From Batillaria attramentaria (Eukaryota; Mollusca; Gastropoda; Batillariidae): a stretch of 64,000 nucleotides of DNA. This document shows, in pieces, positions 11,426 to 24,005 of this stretch. A program made the position numbers and the translations under genes. Positions within the stretch are counted from its first letter, which is position 1; each line of letters begins with the position of its first letter. The notes beneath the pieces were generated by a model. The model ran no database searches, was not told the DNA's origin, and was given only the letters and a program-made list of their open reading frames with translations. The stretch covers positions 1,061,001 to 1,125,000 of the forward strand of contig JACVVK020000150.1 in assembly GCA_018292915.2 (NCBI GenBank), written 5' to 3'.

Positions 11426-12470
11426 CGGAAAACAAAACAACAACAACAACAAAAACAAACAAACAAACAAACAAAAAAACCCAAACAAACAAACAAGAAA
11501 AACAAACAACTCTCAGTTATGATAACTGCATGTCACGCGGGGGTCGGGAGGGAGAAACGGTCACTGCATAGATTCACTCTTCCTCGTGCCATGGGCTCTC
11601 TGACAAACCAGTAATTATTCGCCAGAGAGCCCTTGGTAAAAAAAGACGGGCCGATTCACCAGACCATAGATTCCCGTTCCCGGCACTGATCACGGCAAGC
11701 GACGTCTCAATCAGTCGACCCTGGTTGGTTCGTGCGACAAGAACACGGCCCAAATCTCACAGCTAGCATGATCATAAAATATAGTCTTGTGTCAAAACAA
11801 AAACAAAAAACAGGCTGAAAGTGCTGAATCAGTTTCCAAATTACAAAACTAACAATGAATGTTTTTTTTTCTAAGTCAAGTCAGTTGCTGGCACTGGTGG
11901 TCTCTCACACAGCGGCTTTATCGTGGCCACCTGTTCAGAGAAACTTCACACGGGTGACAGTAAACATACAGTACTTACCTTTGCCGGACACTGCAGACCG
12001 CTCAGCTGTCACGGCCAGCATCAGACTGGTCCATGCACTCACTGGAGATGTTCCGAAGCTGCATACTGCAGGCTCACTGACGGCTCGCTCTGGTGTGACT
12101 AAACGTGAAAGTGACGGGTTTCCTAGGGAACTGAAATTCCCGATATTGGCCAGTGCCAAATTCCTGAAAATTCCCCAGTTTCCTGAGAAAAAAAAAAAGG
12201 TCTTTGCTTTGTCACGGTCTCGACTGAAATTTGGCAAGCGTCCATCTGCTATACGTTCCTGCAAACACCATGCCTCAAGCTTTATACTGAACTGGACTGC
12301 TGGTCCTACTCGCCCTTCTACTAATCTCTACAGCGACTCGCTATTTTCTTCCTTACCCATCCACAGGCAAAATTAGACAGGCGCCCTTCAGCCTGCTACA
12401 CACAGCCCACGATTATGTGAGGCAGGCGATCAGCTGGCCTCCCCAGGCCGCCCCACCGTCACAGCCGCTC

Positions 12471-12486
12471 CCCCCCCCCCCCCCCC

Positions 12487-12525
<39 letters not shown>
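12471..12525. repeat. Poly(C) tract
   Basis: About 55 bp of C with one A. Similar C or G homopolymers recur at about 16099-16122, 19021-19040, 23307-23333, 25643-25664, 32761-32787, 34814-34840, 51597-51613, 51993-52007 and 58759-58774. Their exact lengths are unreliable in any assembly. Confidence 0.95.
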
Positions 12526-13114
12526 TGTGGTTATCACACAATAAATTATTGTCCGTTATGTGCCACGACTGTGTGAAAGGTTCTTGCATCCCGTATGCTT
12601 ATCTCAGCCACTTTTTTTTCTGTTCCTTCTTTGTTAACTCAGCGCCTAAGCAGTTGTTCCGGAGTATACTGAGTTCCAGTCTCTTGCCGTATAATCATTC
12701 ACGGAATATTCCATTATCGTACGTTACCAGCGACTACTGTATTTATATCGTTTGCCGCTGACTGAAAATGCTCATGATCATCTCCGCAGTTTACACTGTG
12801 TGTGTGTGTGTGTGTGTGTGTGTCGGTGAGTGTGTGAGGCCCTCAGTCAGTGTGTGTGTGTGTGTGTGTGTCGGTGTCAGTGTGCACCGAGTGTGTGTAA
12901 CTTGGTTATGGTCCACTTTCAAGTTTTTAAGTGCACTTTTATTTTACACATGATTACCTGTACTGACGTAATCAGGCGTCCTGATATATTCCGGCACTGG
13001 ACCAATGATTCACTGGTCAGTAATGCAGCTGTGATACTATTTTCAAGTCAGTCTTAACTGGTCATTTGGCTATGTATCTCTGAATTGCACTAACAAAATA
13101 GTCTATGTAAGATA

Positions 13115-13170
13115 CAGGCGCGTAGGAAGATGCTGAGAGGAAGGGGGGCCCACTAAGTCGGAGGGGGGAG

Positions 13171-13211
<41 letters not shown>

Positions 13212-13378
13212 GACTGCCAAGGATTGTATCCTGCGACAGCAGAGCAGGGGGGCCCCACCACTGAGTCAAAAGCAAAGGGGGCCCAAAGATATTCGGGCCC
13301 CCCTTCCAAAAATCGAACGGGGGCCTGGGCCCCCAGGGCCCCCGTGGTTCCTACGCCCCTGTTATTATTATTATTATT

Positions 13379-13428
<50 letters not shown>

Positions 13429-13596
13429 GACTGCCAAGGATTGTGCCCTGCGACAGCAGAGCAGGGGGGCCCCACCACTGCTGGGCCCCCTCTCCTCTTA
13501 TCAAAAGCAAGGGGGGCCCAAAGATATTCGGGCCCCCCTTCCAAAAATCGAACGCGGGCCTGGGCCCCCTGGGCCCCCGTGGTTCCTACGCCCCTG
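13115..13596. repeat. Tandemly duplicated end of a CAGGGGCGTAGGAA-type inverted-repeat element
   Basis: CAGGCGCGTAGGAAGATGC at 13115 faces GGTTCCTACGCCCCTG, which occurs twice (ending 13361 and 13596). The unit from TGACTGCCAAGGATTGT to CCTACGCCCCTG is duplicated at about 13209-13361 and 13427-13596, each copy preceded by a (TG)n tract. The G/C-rich blocks (GGGGGGCCC, GGGCCCCCC) look like subterminal sequence of a non-autonomous DNA transposon. Confidence 0.65.
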
Positions 13597-14293
13597 AATA
13601 TTATACTGGGTCTCAGTGGAAATTGAAAAATTGATTCATTTGCCAAGTAAACTGCTGACGAAACTCCGTGAAGTGAACACGCCTACGGGAAAGTGCCGCA
13701 ACTAGAAGTGGATACCGCCGCTTTCTGGTCTCTGTTAGTGAATCAAACGCTTGAGATGTTCCGGCTGAGATCAGTGTATCGGTACTGAAGGCGAACCATG
13801 GTGACTGTATACCTACATCTTTGGCGAGCACTGTACGCGCCAGTCTCTCACTCTGGTACTGAATACCGACGGCCCGGAAACAGACCAGTCACCGTCCATG
13901 CCGATAAACGGTCGTTGTTTACGCCAAGAGATCGGGGGGCCGACACATCTGTTTACGGCGCGCACGTGCACTTGCCCAAGATGAACGGTATCGCCACAGG
14001 TGTTTTAATTGTGCAGGTTTGTACCGTACAGGCCGTTAACTTTCACTTTTTTTATTCTGCAAATATTTTGTTGTCAAGCTGGCGCTGCGTTACTAAGTAC
14101 TAGATTCGTGATTTCCGGCTGTTCAGTCGACACACCAAGAATTGTATAGAGCACTCCGGCTTCTCCTTTTACTGCATCAGTTTCATTTTCAGTGACGTGT
14201 GCAGCACCAGATGGCTCGTAACAGCCGGCAGTTTTCTGACCTTAGCCGTCTGTACCCACTTTCTAGATAACAGCACAGGTGTAAACAGGTGAA

Positions 14294-14520
14294 TCAGTAT
14301 CGTCCCTCATTTTCAGGTGTGCGCAAGGCGGCCGCCTGAGTCACCAGAGCTGCCTCTGCGTCTCCATGTGAATGCTTTTTTCCCCTCAAGAGTGCCCAAC
14401 CCACTGTATTATCATAGATCACTGCACTGATAAGGTTATATTTTTCTTCAAGTTTTTGCAAGTCAAGTTCCAGCTGCAGTGAGGCTAGTGCTGTGCCAAT
14501 AGTAATACAGGAATGTACAT
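14294..14520 (-). other. Unrecognised ORF, possible terminal exon
   Basis: A minus-strand acceptor (TTGGCACAG) near 14492 opens about 65 codons reading LASLQLELDLQKLEEKYNLI (coiled-coil-like), then NTVGWALLRGKKHSHGDAEA, to a TGA at 14294. No family is recognised and no upstream exon was found. It lies downstream of SARAF on the same strand and could simply be an open stretch. Confidence 0.3.
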
Positions 14521-14698
14521 GTAGACTAGTTTGAGGGACAGCTGCAACTAAATTTGTAGACACCAAGAGAGAAAGAGAGAGAGAGAGATTTTCTGTTCCG
14601 CAAGCCATTCTTGACGCATCATACGCTGACAACCTCACAGTCTGCTAGGATCTGATAATCTGCAGAAATTATGGAGCTGAACAATGAGCTGAAAAGTA

Positions 14699-15117
14699 TT
14701 TTATTTTTAAATAAGGATTACCAACAGCACATATAGTGATACACAACATACAATAACAACAATGCACCAGTACAATGGATACTGGTCATCCCGAATTGTT
14801 AAAAAAATGAGACCCAAAGAACACACATAAGAACAATGTCACCAGTTCTAGTTTACTGTGGTTAGGTAACACTAAAAACAGGTATCCTTGCCAAACCTTA
14901 CGCATTTACTATAGTCTGTTTGTCAAAAAAAATGTGTTTTTTCCTGTGATTTCCACTTCTTCAGTTCTAGCACCTCGACAGTATGACCTAATTGATCCAA
15001 AATCCCCCTAGAACATAGGAAAAACTACAACATATCCAGTGAAACAAAAAATATAGCCAGTTGGGTCTCTAAAAAAGATACTTTTTGTCTTTCCAAAAAG
15101 TCAGGAATTTAAAAAAT

Positions 15118-15148
<31 letters not shown>

Positions 15149-16192
15149 GCCCTACATTTTTTCAGCAAATGGACTAGATCATACAGCACACAGTTTGTTG
15201 CATGAAAATACAACTGTATTAACTGCAATTTTTTTTCTCTTCATTATGGTATTACTTCCAGGAAGTGAATTAGGTATACATGGAAGTGAAAACCAAAACT
15301 GCCTAAACACCAATTTAATCAAGAACATTGAATTTAGTTTGTACACATCAAGATGTAGATGTAACTACATGTACCTTAAAGCACGGAAGAAAAACAAAAA
15401 CAACAACAGCAACAACAAAAACCAAACAGGAGGAGCAGGTGCAGGTAGTCTTACCTTGTGCATCTTTTCAAAAAAGTAATCAACATATGTTTACAACAAA
15501 TACTCAACTCTTTATCACAGTTCAAGGACACACACACACACACAGCCGCACACACACTGAAACAAGAAAGTTGTGTTGTAAGCAAAATTTTGTACAATGT
15601 TGAATCTGTAAGTTACAGACATGTATGAAAAACATGTTCCGGAGCTATTACATTTTGCTTTGAAAAAGGAAAATTTTAGAATCAACAATTTCCCACACTG
15701 CATGACATGGAGGCACACAAAATAGCGTAGCGCATGGTACAAGGTTGGCTACAAAAACCGTTCCCTGTTTGTATTACCCTCAAGCGACCCCAACCCAGAT
15801 TAAGTCTGAGTGCAAAAGTTAGTCTGAGTCTTATAATATGAATGTTTTACAAACATAATCTCTATCAAATACATTGTTTTCTAACCAATATATTGCTGCC
15901 CAGAAATACTACTGTTGTAAGTCTGTTTAGTGTCTATAAGAGTTACGACAGTATCATTTCTGGGTGACAATGTATCATTCTGAGCAAAACGCCACAGAAT
16001 ACAAGTGGAAAAAAAAAAATGCAAATTTATACTATTACTGAAAATCACAGCATCACGCAGCCACCCAACCTTCATCACTATCTACACTTAAGTCTTCCCC
16101 CCCCCCCCCCCCCCCCCCCCCCAAAAAAAAAGAAAAGAATTTCCACCCCTTTCTGTCTTAGCTTGCAAACAGAATCTCCAGGACAAAAAAGC
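14699..16192 (-). other. Probable SARAF 3' UTR
   Basis: About 1.5 kb after the SARAF stop shows no conserved coding signal. It carries poly(A) at 15124-15147, an AC-rich stretch and a poly(C)/poly(A) junction at 16099-16131. On the minus strand an AATAAA lies at about 14700-14705. Its use as the SARAF polyadenylation signal is inference. Confidence 0.4.
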
Positions 16193-19100
16193 CTAGCGCC
16201 GCTTAGTTCCCCCAAAACCGGAGGCAGTGCGCGACCCAGATCCGCCAAAGCTACTGCCTTCACTGCTATAGGTTGTTCTGCTACCCCCACTACTGCCCCA
16301 ACCAGACCCCCAACCAGACCCCCAGCCACCACCAAAGAAAGGCCGTGACCTGTAGCCGTAACCCCCGCCCCAGGTGTTGTACGGCTGGTTTTGTGTGTAG
16401 GTGTTGTAGCCAGTGTTGCGACCAAACAGGTAACCAAGGAGACCTCCAGTGGCTGCGCCAGTCCAGAACCCACCCCCTGTGTTGGCGCCAGCATCAGTGT
16501 AGCCGGTGGAGGAGGTGGTGCCACGTGTTGAGGAGCAATGGTCTGCAAGAGTGTAGGAGAACAGTTTAAATATAACTGACCCTATTCATCTAGCACTGCT
16601 TTGAAACAAAACTTTCAGTATGAATCGATTTCAGATTACAAATTATCTGACGTAAGCAGTTAATAGACACCCCGCATGCTGCAATGATGTACGATAGTCA
16701 CTTGGCTGACACATTTTCTTCAAGCTTAGGTCTCCAAAACCATAACCCAAATTGAGCAGAATTGAGCAGACTACAAACAGCTGGTTTAGAAAATCACTTA
16801 TGTGGAAGCTGTGGGATGGATATTGCAGCTAACTCCTATGCAATTTTGATGTTTCAGCCTAAACCTGCATATCTTTTACAAATGCAGGAATATTCTGATT
16901 AAAATCTTACCTTGCCCTGGCATGTAGTCGGATCTGAACCCATATGGTGGGGGCTGGTTGCTGCCACCATCTGCGCGTGGGTACCCAGAGTTATCCTGAC
17001 CTCCACTGATCGATGGTGACAGGCAGGTCTTGTAGATGATGTAGATGACCAGCGCTATGCCGCCCAAAAACAGCAAGTCTCCAAACACAGACTTGGCCTT
17101 TTTTTCATACCTGAAACATTACAAAATACAAAACACAAACGCCTGAGAAACGAGTCAAAACAAAGGATGTAAATTTATGCGTGTGTACAATCTTCTGACA
17201 ATGTAACTATTTACGTAAACGCAACTAGCACAGAACATGCTGGAAAGTATCCCAGTGAAAATGTAGCAGCTGAAGCAGAAAGAAGCGCAGCAAGACTTCT
17301 GCATAAACTAAGTTTAGTTTAGTTTTTAGTTAGTTTAATCCTCTTTATTCCCTGGGGAACATAGGGCTGCAACCACACTCCGCCAGCGCACTCGGCTCTG
17401 GGACGCCCTCTTTAGTTCGGCCCACGTCGTTCCGGCGGCCTTGGCTTCAGCGTCCGTACTCCTCCGCCAGGTCTGCTTCGGTCGGCCCACTTTGCGCTTT
17501 CCCTGGGGGTTCCAATCAAGGGACTGCCTGGTGACATTTGATGTTGACTTTCGCAGAGTGTGTCCGATCCATCCCCATTTCCTTTTCTTGATCTCCTGCT
17601 GGATGGGGACCTGTCTTGTTCCCTCCCAGAGGTCTTGGTTGGTGATCACCAGTGGGTATCTGATGTTGAGAATGTTGCGGAGGCATCTGTTGATGAAGGT
17701 TTGCAGCTTGTGGGAGCTTGTCTTGGTGGTGCGCCATGTCTCCGAGCCATAGAGTAGGACCGACTTCACATTTGAGTTGAAGATCCGGATCTTGTTTTGC
17801 AGGGATAGGGCTGTGGATCTCCAGATGGGGCGTAGAGTGCGAAAGGCATGTCTGGCTTTGTTGGTGCGGCTCTTGATGTCCTCGTCCGTTCCTCCATCCT
17901 TGCTGACAACGCTGCCGAGGTAGACGAACTTGTCCACCTCTTTGATGTCTTCCTGGTGCAGCTGGATGGGGTCGTGCTGTTTGTGGTTGACTCTCATGAC
18001 TTCAGTCTTGCTGATGTTGATCTTGAGGCCGGTCTTCTCAGCTTCTTCGGCGACTCTGTTCAGCTTCTCCTGCGCATCTTGTTGTTTGTGGGAGAGGAGG
18101 GCGATGTCATCCGCGAAATCCAGGTCCTCGAGCTGTTTGCTGAAGGTCCACTGGATCCCTGTCCTCTTGCCGTCGGTGGCTTGCCTCATGACCCAGTCGA
18201 CCACCATCAGAACGCCGGTCCGTACTGTGAATGGCTATGTCAGTTTCCCGTCGTGGATTACCTGGCACGTGGCATCTTCGTACAGCTGTCGGATGATGTT
18301 GACAAACTTTGGTGGAAAACCGTAGTGAGACATCAGCTTCCAGATGACCTCCCTGTCCACACTGTCGAACGCCTTCTGGAAGTCAACGAAGGTGCTGTAC
18401 AGGGGGGTCTGCCACTCCAGGGACTGCTCGATGATGATCCTCATCGTGGCTATGTGATCAGTGCAGGATCGGTCGTTGCGGAATCCCTGCATAAACTAAA
18501 GACACATAATATTATAACCAAATACACACAGAGTGTCGGCAGGTAAACTTACCCGTAGCCATGGTAACCACCATCATTGTATTGCTGACTGTAACTGTGG
18601 CCTTGTTGTCTGTGCTTCTGGTATCCCTCCTCAGTAAAGTCTATAGTGTACTCCAGCTGCACACATACATGACAACTTTCTGATACTGTAGAAACTAATT
18701 TGCAATAACACAGGATGTTGACTGTACATATAGCAAATGAGACTGTGACACACAGCAGCATGTAGGACTTAAAATCCGCATGGATTTTGATAAAAACAAT
18801 GTCTGTCTGTCTCAGCCTCAATCTAAAACTCTTGTCTGAGGTCCCAATATTGGTGATATGTATGTATGTAAGGATCAGAGACCATGAGAACAGGATCAAT
18901 TTACATGAAATCTGAAAAATGTTGTGAAGTGCCATTTCTATGCCAAATAATTGCCCTGCATTACCATGCCATCACAGCTGTGTTCTAAACATGCAAGTTG
19001 TTAAACATGCACCTTCATTACCCCCCCCCCCCCCCCCCCCATGTGATGCTAAACATTTTCTCTTTGCTCAGCTCTTTCCACAGCCAAAGCAGTTTTAATT

Positions 19101-21274
19101 TATGATAATTTTTTTTTTGCAAGTTGTGTGTTTTACTCACTCCACAAGAGCCTTTCAAGACATAAGGGTCATCAGGGTAGTCATAGCCTTCACAGGTCAC
19201 CTCCACAGTCCCAAACTTGTACGAGTTGTCCATGTCTGCTTTGCACTCCCACTGTAAACATGCAGGTTGTATGCAGGCATTTTACTTCAAATCACAAGAG
19301 ATGATGCCTGTTGGCAAAGTTACTGATCATACACTGATACAGAGATTCATGTACAGTAACATTACATTATGAACAGTACAAAAGAAAACATAATGAATGA
19401 TCAGAGTCAACTGAAAAAGTTACCAACCTGAACATCATAGCCATCAGAGCCACGGTTGATACACTGCACCACCTTTGGTGTGTAATGGCCTTTCGCTGTT
19501 CCACCAACGCACTGCAGCTGTAAGTAATCAGGCCAGGGATGATGCAATACAATGGCTGATACACGGACAAAAGAAAATCAGAGCTTTAAATCAGAAGAAA
19601 ATCAGAGCTTTTTAAGCCTGAAGAAAATCAAAGCTTTTTAAGTCTGATTAAAATTTTTTTTTTTTAATACTCTTATGTTCCTTTCCAAAGCCCCTCCCAT
19701 TTGGAATGGGATCTTTAACGTGCACACTTGATACTGTTTGTGAGCGTGTACATAAGGCCAAGACAGGCACTGTGAATGAGTCTGAAAGTCTGCTAGTATA
19801 TATCTATATGCCGCATTATCTCAAGAAAACATAGCAAGTCCTGCTGGTGTCACACATCCACATAAAGTTCATGAAGTGGAGAAATCCACAAACTTTACAG
19901 AAACTAAAAAATAAACTTTAGAAAAAATGGGTTCAGCAAGCTGCCTCATGCATCTTCTGATTTAAAAAAACAACAACTTATAAACCCAGTATTATACATG
20001 TAATCCAATATCTTTTGTTGCAAAGAGACAGGCATTTTAAGTGGGATCAAAGTTATCAGCCTCAAACTACCTGTACAATGAAAGTTAATAGGATAAAACT
20101 AAAGTAACAAACAGATAATGTGAACATCCCCCAAAAATGCTCGATCCGATTATACATACTTGAGGCACAGGACTAGAGCGACGCCCCGTTGTCAATCTGC
20201 CTTGGTGTAGTGTAATGGCGGAGACATCACGCAGCAACACACGGTCTGGATTACCACCAAAGGCTGCTGCAAACATGCATATACAGTCGGGTCCACCTAT
20301 AACGGCCACCGGATATACCGGACATCGGTTATACCGACAGGGCAAAGGCATTCCCCTGCCGAGGGCCTTCTTTAACATAACTAGAAACTCATCGGTTGTA
20401 GCGGCCACGGGTTATACCGGACATCGCTTATACCGGCACCCCTTTCTCGTCCCCAGGGCCCCTTTTCTCCGGATAAAACGGCCGGCGCACATATTGCATC
20501 GATTATACCGGACACCACTGTCTCCTTTCTTGTCCCAGAGCCTGATATACCGGACACCGGTTTGAAAGCGATTACGAATCAGTATTTCCAATACTATTCA
20601 GAACAGGAGAACATTTTTTTTTTTTTTTTTTTACATAGTTTGTTCTGAATCTTGTAACTCATCATGTACGATTTGATATGTAAGATTTCAAGGCAGACAG
20701 ATCAAGTACTGCAAAGGAAAAGATTCTTGTTCTTTTTTCTCTCAAATTTACGTGCAGAAATTGCTCAAGTTTAACATAATCTCTCTTGGCATAGAGTCAG
20801 AATTTTAGTTTCAGCAGTGAGTCTACACGAGACTCCCTGGTTTCAGAAACTGGAAACAAAGATTTTATCACAAGAATTGTTTTGTTACAGAACGCAAGGA
20901 ATGGTTTTAGAATTTAGATAACTTTTTTTTAAAACAATTATTTCATGCCATTAGTTGCATTTCAGTCTGCATTTTAATTTGTGTTATCCATTTATTTCGC
21001 ATTTTTGTCTGAAGCCTTTCAGCGTTCAATGTTTCCTTTAGGGAATTAAAGGTTTTCACTATAGATGTTTGCAAAATAGTGTGAACGTGACTATTTTTGT
21101 GTAACTCCAACCAGTATGGACGCATTACCAGCTATTCACGACTTTTTTTTGGAATGTGTACACGGTACAGTAAGGCTAGCTGTCCACAGGCTGTGGGGCA
21201 GCTGGCAGGGCCAGCAATGAAAAATAAAATTGATATAATTGATAAATCGTAAGTGTTGCCGTGATCGTTTTTTT

Positions 21275-21337
<63 letters not shown>

Positions 21338-22194
21338 AAAAAATTAACAATGAGTTTTATTTTATTTTCATCTAAATGTCTGATCAATGTCAGTTAAATC
21401 GTGAACGTAAAACGAATTAGGTTGTAAACACTAAACGATACACACGCACGCACGTTCGCGCGCACGTTCATACGCACGCACACACGCACGCTCGCGCGCA
21501 GAGAGAGAGAGAGAGAGAGTGTGTGTGTCCGTTATTTGCGGAAACATCGGATATACCGGAAAATGTCCGTAATATACGGAGACATCGGATATACCGTCCA
21601 CCAGGACAAAAGTGGCCGCTATATCCGATGTGTTGTTTATACCGGACATCGGATATAGCGGCCACCAAAGTGCATGTCCCTAGTGTGGCCGCTATAACCG
21701 GATTTTACTGTAGTCCATACTAGTAAAAGATACTCTGCCTTACAATAGAGCTTTTCTCATTGTTGACTCTGGCCAGAACAGTGAGGCTACAGCAAACTGT
21801 TATTGCTGTCAATGTTATATGGTGCTTAAGTCATGATAACCTCCTAGCATAACAACCATCACTCTCTGGCAACAGGGATTTAAAGTCCTCGCAGGATGGA
21901 GTGAAAACAGTATACAGTAATCTTCTCTTCCAAGGGAGTGTTCAACCAGAAATGCCAGAAACAACAAAAGAGATTAAGTTCTTGATCTAAGAATCCATGT
22001 AAATCTACTCAGCAAATCAAGGCAGTCAGAATATGTAGTAGGTTGTTGTAGTAGGTTGTTGATAAAATGTGTGCTGGAAGTGTTTCCACTCAACTCACCT
22101 GTTGCTGGTGGTGCAATGAAGACACCAAGCCATGCCAGCAGGATAAAAAACTTCCTCACTGCTGAAGTACGCATTGTCTGTTGATACAGTGTAC
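16193..22194 (-). CDS. SARAF: SARAF, store-operated calcium entry-associated regulatory factor
   Basis: Coding exons are 22174-22099, 20266-20160, 19517-19428, 19251-19141, 18656-18553, 17110-16911 and 16542-16193: 1038 nt, 345 aa, close to the human length. The protein is a single-pass ER membrane protein that promotes inactivation of STIM/ORAI calcium entry. It has a signal peptide (FFILLAWLGVFIAPPATG), a luminal domain with the family motifs NPDRVLLRDVSAITLH, GYDVQWECKADMDNSYKFG, CEGYDYPDDPYVLKGSCG and LEYTIDF, one transmembrane segment at about 169-190 (LLFLGGIALVIYIIYKTC), a Gly/Ser/Tyr-rich cytosolic tail with GGGFWTGAATGGLLGYLFG, and the conserved end TASGFGGTKRR. The 5' UTR continues from 22194, with a further untranslated exon likely from 22647 (donor CCG/GTAGGT). 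Introns hold a LINE and a Tigger-like element. Confidence 0.96.
17312..18486 (-). mobile_element. 5'-truncated, mutated LINE with reverse transcriptase, in a SARAF intron
   Basis: One minus-strand frame encodes the reverse transcriptase core from GFRNDRSCTDHI and FVDFQKAFDSVDR through LDFADDIALLSH (catalytic FADD box) to YLGSVV, the KWGWIGHTLRK region and the WNPQGKRKVGRPKQTWRR tail. A TAG stop falls near 18236, and the conserved RQGCLLSP segment is missing by a short in-frame deletion, so the copy is inactive. The tail is AAACTA-rich. CTGCATAAACTAA flanks it at 17299-17311 and 18487-18499, a 13-bp target duplication. It sits in the SARAF intron between exons at 18553 and 17110. Clade not assigned. 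Confidence 0.92.
20284..21710. mobile_element. Tigger/pogo-like non-autonomous DNA transposon
   Basis: The ends CAGTCGGGTCCACCTATAAC and, inverted, CAGTAAAATCCGGTTATAGC (then CGGCCAC on both) are flanked by TA at 20282-20283 and 21711-21712, as in Tc1/mariner-pogo elements. Both ends carry many subterminal ATACCGGACATCGG-like repeats in both orientations, typical of transposase-binding arrays. The 850-bp centre shows no transposase and includes a (TC)n-(TG)n repeat at about 21273-21334. It lies in SARAF intron 1. Confidence 0.85.
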
Positions 22195-23523
22195 CTGCAA
22201 AGTGAATAGAAACAACTTGAAAGTGACATTGTCCTTGTCATTCTCTTTATTTTGGTGTAAGGTCCCTGATAAACACCACTGGTAGTACACGTATTTGTCT
22301 GGATTCTTGTCATCTTTGTTTAGAAACAAAGCAGCGTTAGTACAAGTTAAAAATCAGTACAAAACTGTATCATCTATGACTTACGGCATTTTGATTTTGA
22401 ACATGATTTTTCGCTCGTCAGTTGCCATTCCAATACACAAAATGACCATCGAAATCAACACCCATGAAAGTAGAAAGAAGGAATCTGGCGATCTGTACAG
22501 CTGGTGAAATAAGTACAGCCTGGGAGGACACACGACGTAACGTACCTGGTCAGATTGTAATTATATATATATTATATATTTGTCAGTTCTATCTCTAGCT
22601 CAGCAGCTGTCTCGTGCGTGTTCTAGCAACACAAACCCGAACCTACCGGCTTTACAAGATGTTCTGGGATAACTCCGTCCTTTCTTCGGGCTGCCCTTTT
22701 TCTTCGCGTTAAGAGCTGGGCTTGCTGAAAATACAAGTTGTAAGTTGTACTACGTTGGAGGTTCCTCTGATTTGTGACGAAGTTTCGAGCTTCTTCCAGA
22801 AGGAAGTTTTATATGTGACGGTAATGAAACGCTGCTGGATGTGTAATTCAAACGCTGCTGTGGTGTTCACTTTAAATACTTTCGTTGCCACCGGAATGAC
22901 CACATACGACAAACATCTGATGTAAACAGAAAGTACGCTTGCAAGGCTATTGCCCCAAAACTCGCCAATAGGACAACGACCAGTGTTGCTGTTGGAAAGA
23001 TGACGTATCACGGAAGCATGTAAGAAAGGTCAAGGTCACTGACAATTGCTTCCGCTTGACCTTTGACACGTGACTGAAGTCTAAACAAAAGTTGTATTCA
23101 TGACTCTGAGACTGACAAGAAAAAGACAGTTTATCCGATGGCCAGTCGACCTAGCCAAGATACTTCGGTAGAAGTGAGGTCTGTAATCTCAGAGGAAAAT
23201 CCTGTAATTGAAAAGTAAGAAGGTTTTCAGGCACTTTTCTTCGCCGAATAATCGGTTTGAATCGTTGGGCTGTTCGGTTCTTTATTTTTGCCAAAGACTT
23301 AGGCGCCCCCCCTCCCCCCCCTCCCCCCCCCCCCTCCTGCATAGCTGCGTGCAAGGTGTGCTTTCCACCCGAAATCCCCACCAGGAAGGAATGAGATGTT
23401 TAACGTCTGTAAACAGTTTAGCACTCAGCCCGAAAAATCCAACTCAAACCTGATCTGGTCTGCAGTTGCACCCGTGTTACGCACGTGGTTGTTCTGGCAG
23501 AGAGCTCGACAGCAAACCTGGTG

Positions 23524-23937
23524 GGTAATTGTAAAGAATAGTATACGAAAATAATTGGAGCTAATTGCACGCACTTTGACAGGTGTTTCCGGTTCTGCTC
23601 GATGCCAAGAGACCTAAGACACCCTTACCTACTCACTTTGACCACTCCTTTCCCACAAGCATGCACAACATATCCCTGAATAACTGGCGACCACGGCCGT
23701 TTTCACGCACGTTATCACCAACCAAAATGGCGTGCAGATGACTGCTCAGGCCGTGGTCCCCAGTCATTCAGGGATATTTTGACTGTGATATTTTGTGCAT
23801 GTTTGTGGGGAAGGAATGGTCAAAGTGAGTAGGTAAGGGTGTCTTACGTCTCTTTGCATCGAGCAGAACCGAAAACACCCGTCAAAGAGCGTGCAATTAG
23901 CTCCAATTATTTTCGTATACTATTCTTTACAATTACC
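23524..23937. repeat. Long near-perfect inverted repeat (fold-back)
   Basis: The left arm 23524-23698 and right arm 23749-23937 are reverse complements along most of their length. Both contain GTATACGAAAATAATTGGAG, the TCTGCTCGATGC region, the CCTTACCTACTCACTTTGAC region and GACCACGGCC at the loop side. The spacer is about 50 bp and the right arm has about 14 extra bases. This could be a fold-back transposon or a hairpin-transcribing locus. No ORF was recognised. Confidence 0.9.
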
Positions 23938-24005
23938 AACATGCTGTCCACAGTAATCATATTCATAATGCAGTGTCTCTGGTTAAGCCGTACCCAGACT
24001 AGCTT

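Larger units (their letters stand above)
7860..14290. other. Intergenic stretch without a recognisable gene
   Basis: Apart from one weak exon-like piece (8403-8478), I see only microsatellites: (TG)n at about 9472-9509, (TC)n-(TA)n-(TG)n at 10347-10474, (CA)n at 10560-10599, (CA)n at 11368-11422, poly(C) at 12471-12525, and (TG)n at 12799-12822 and 12852-12871. The duplicated TIR-like element at 13115-13596 also lies here. Short open frames show no family signature. Confidence 0.6.

Noticed and set aside
17441..18546. Plus-strand open frames up to 232 codons in the SARAF intron
   Set aside because: They are antisense shadows of the reverse transcriptase frame of the LINE.
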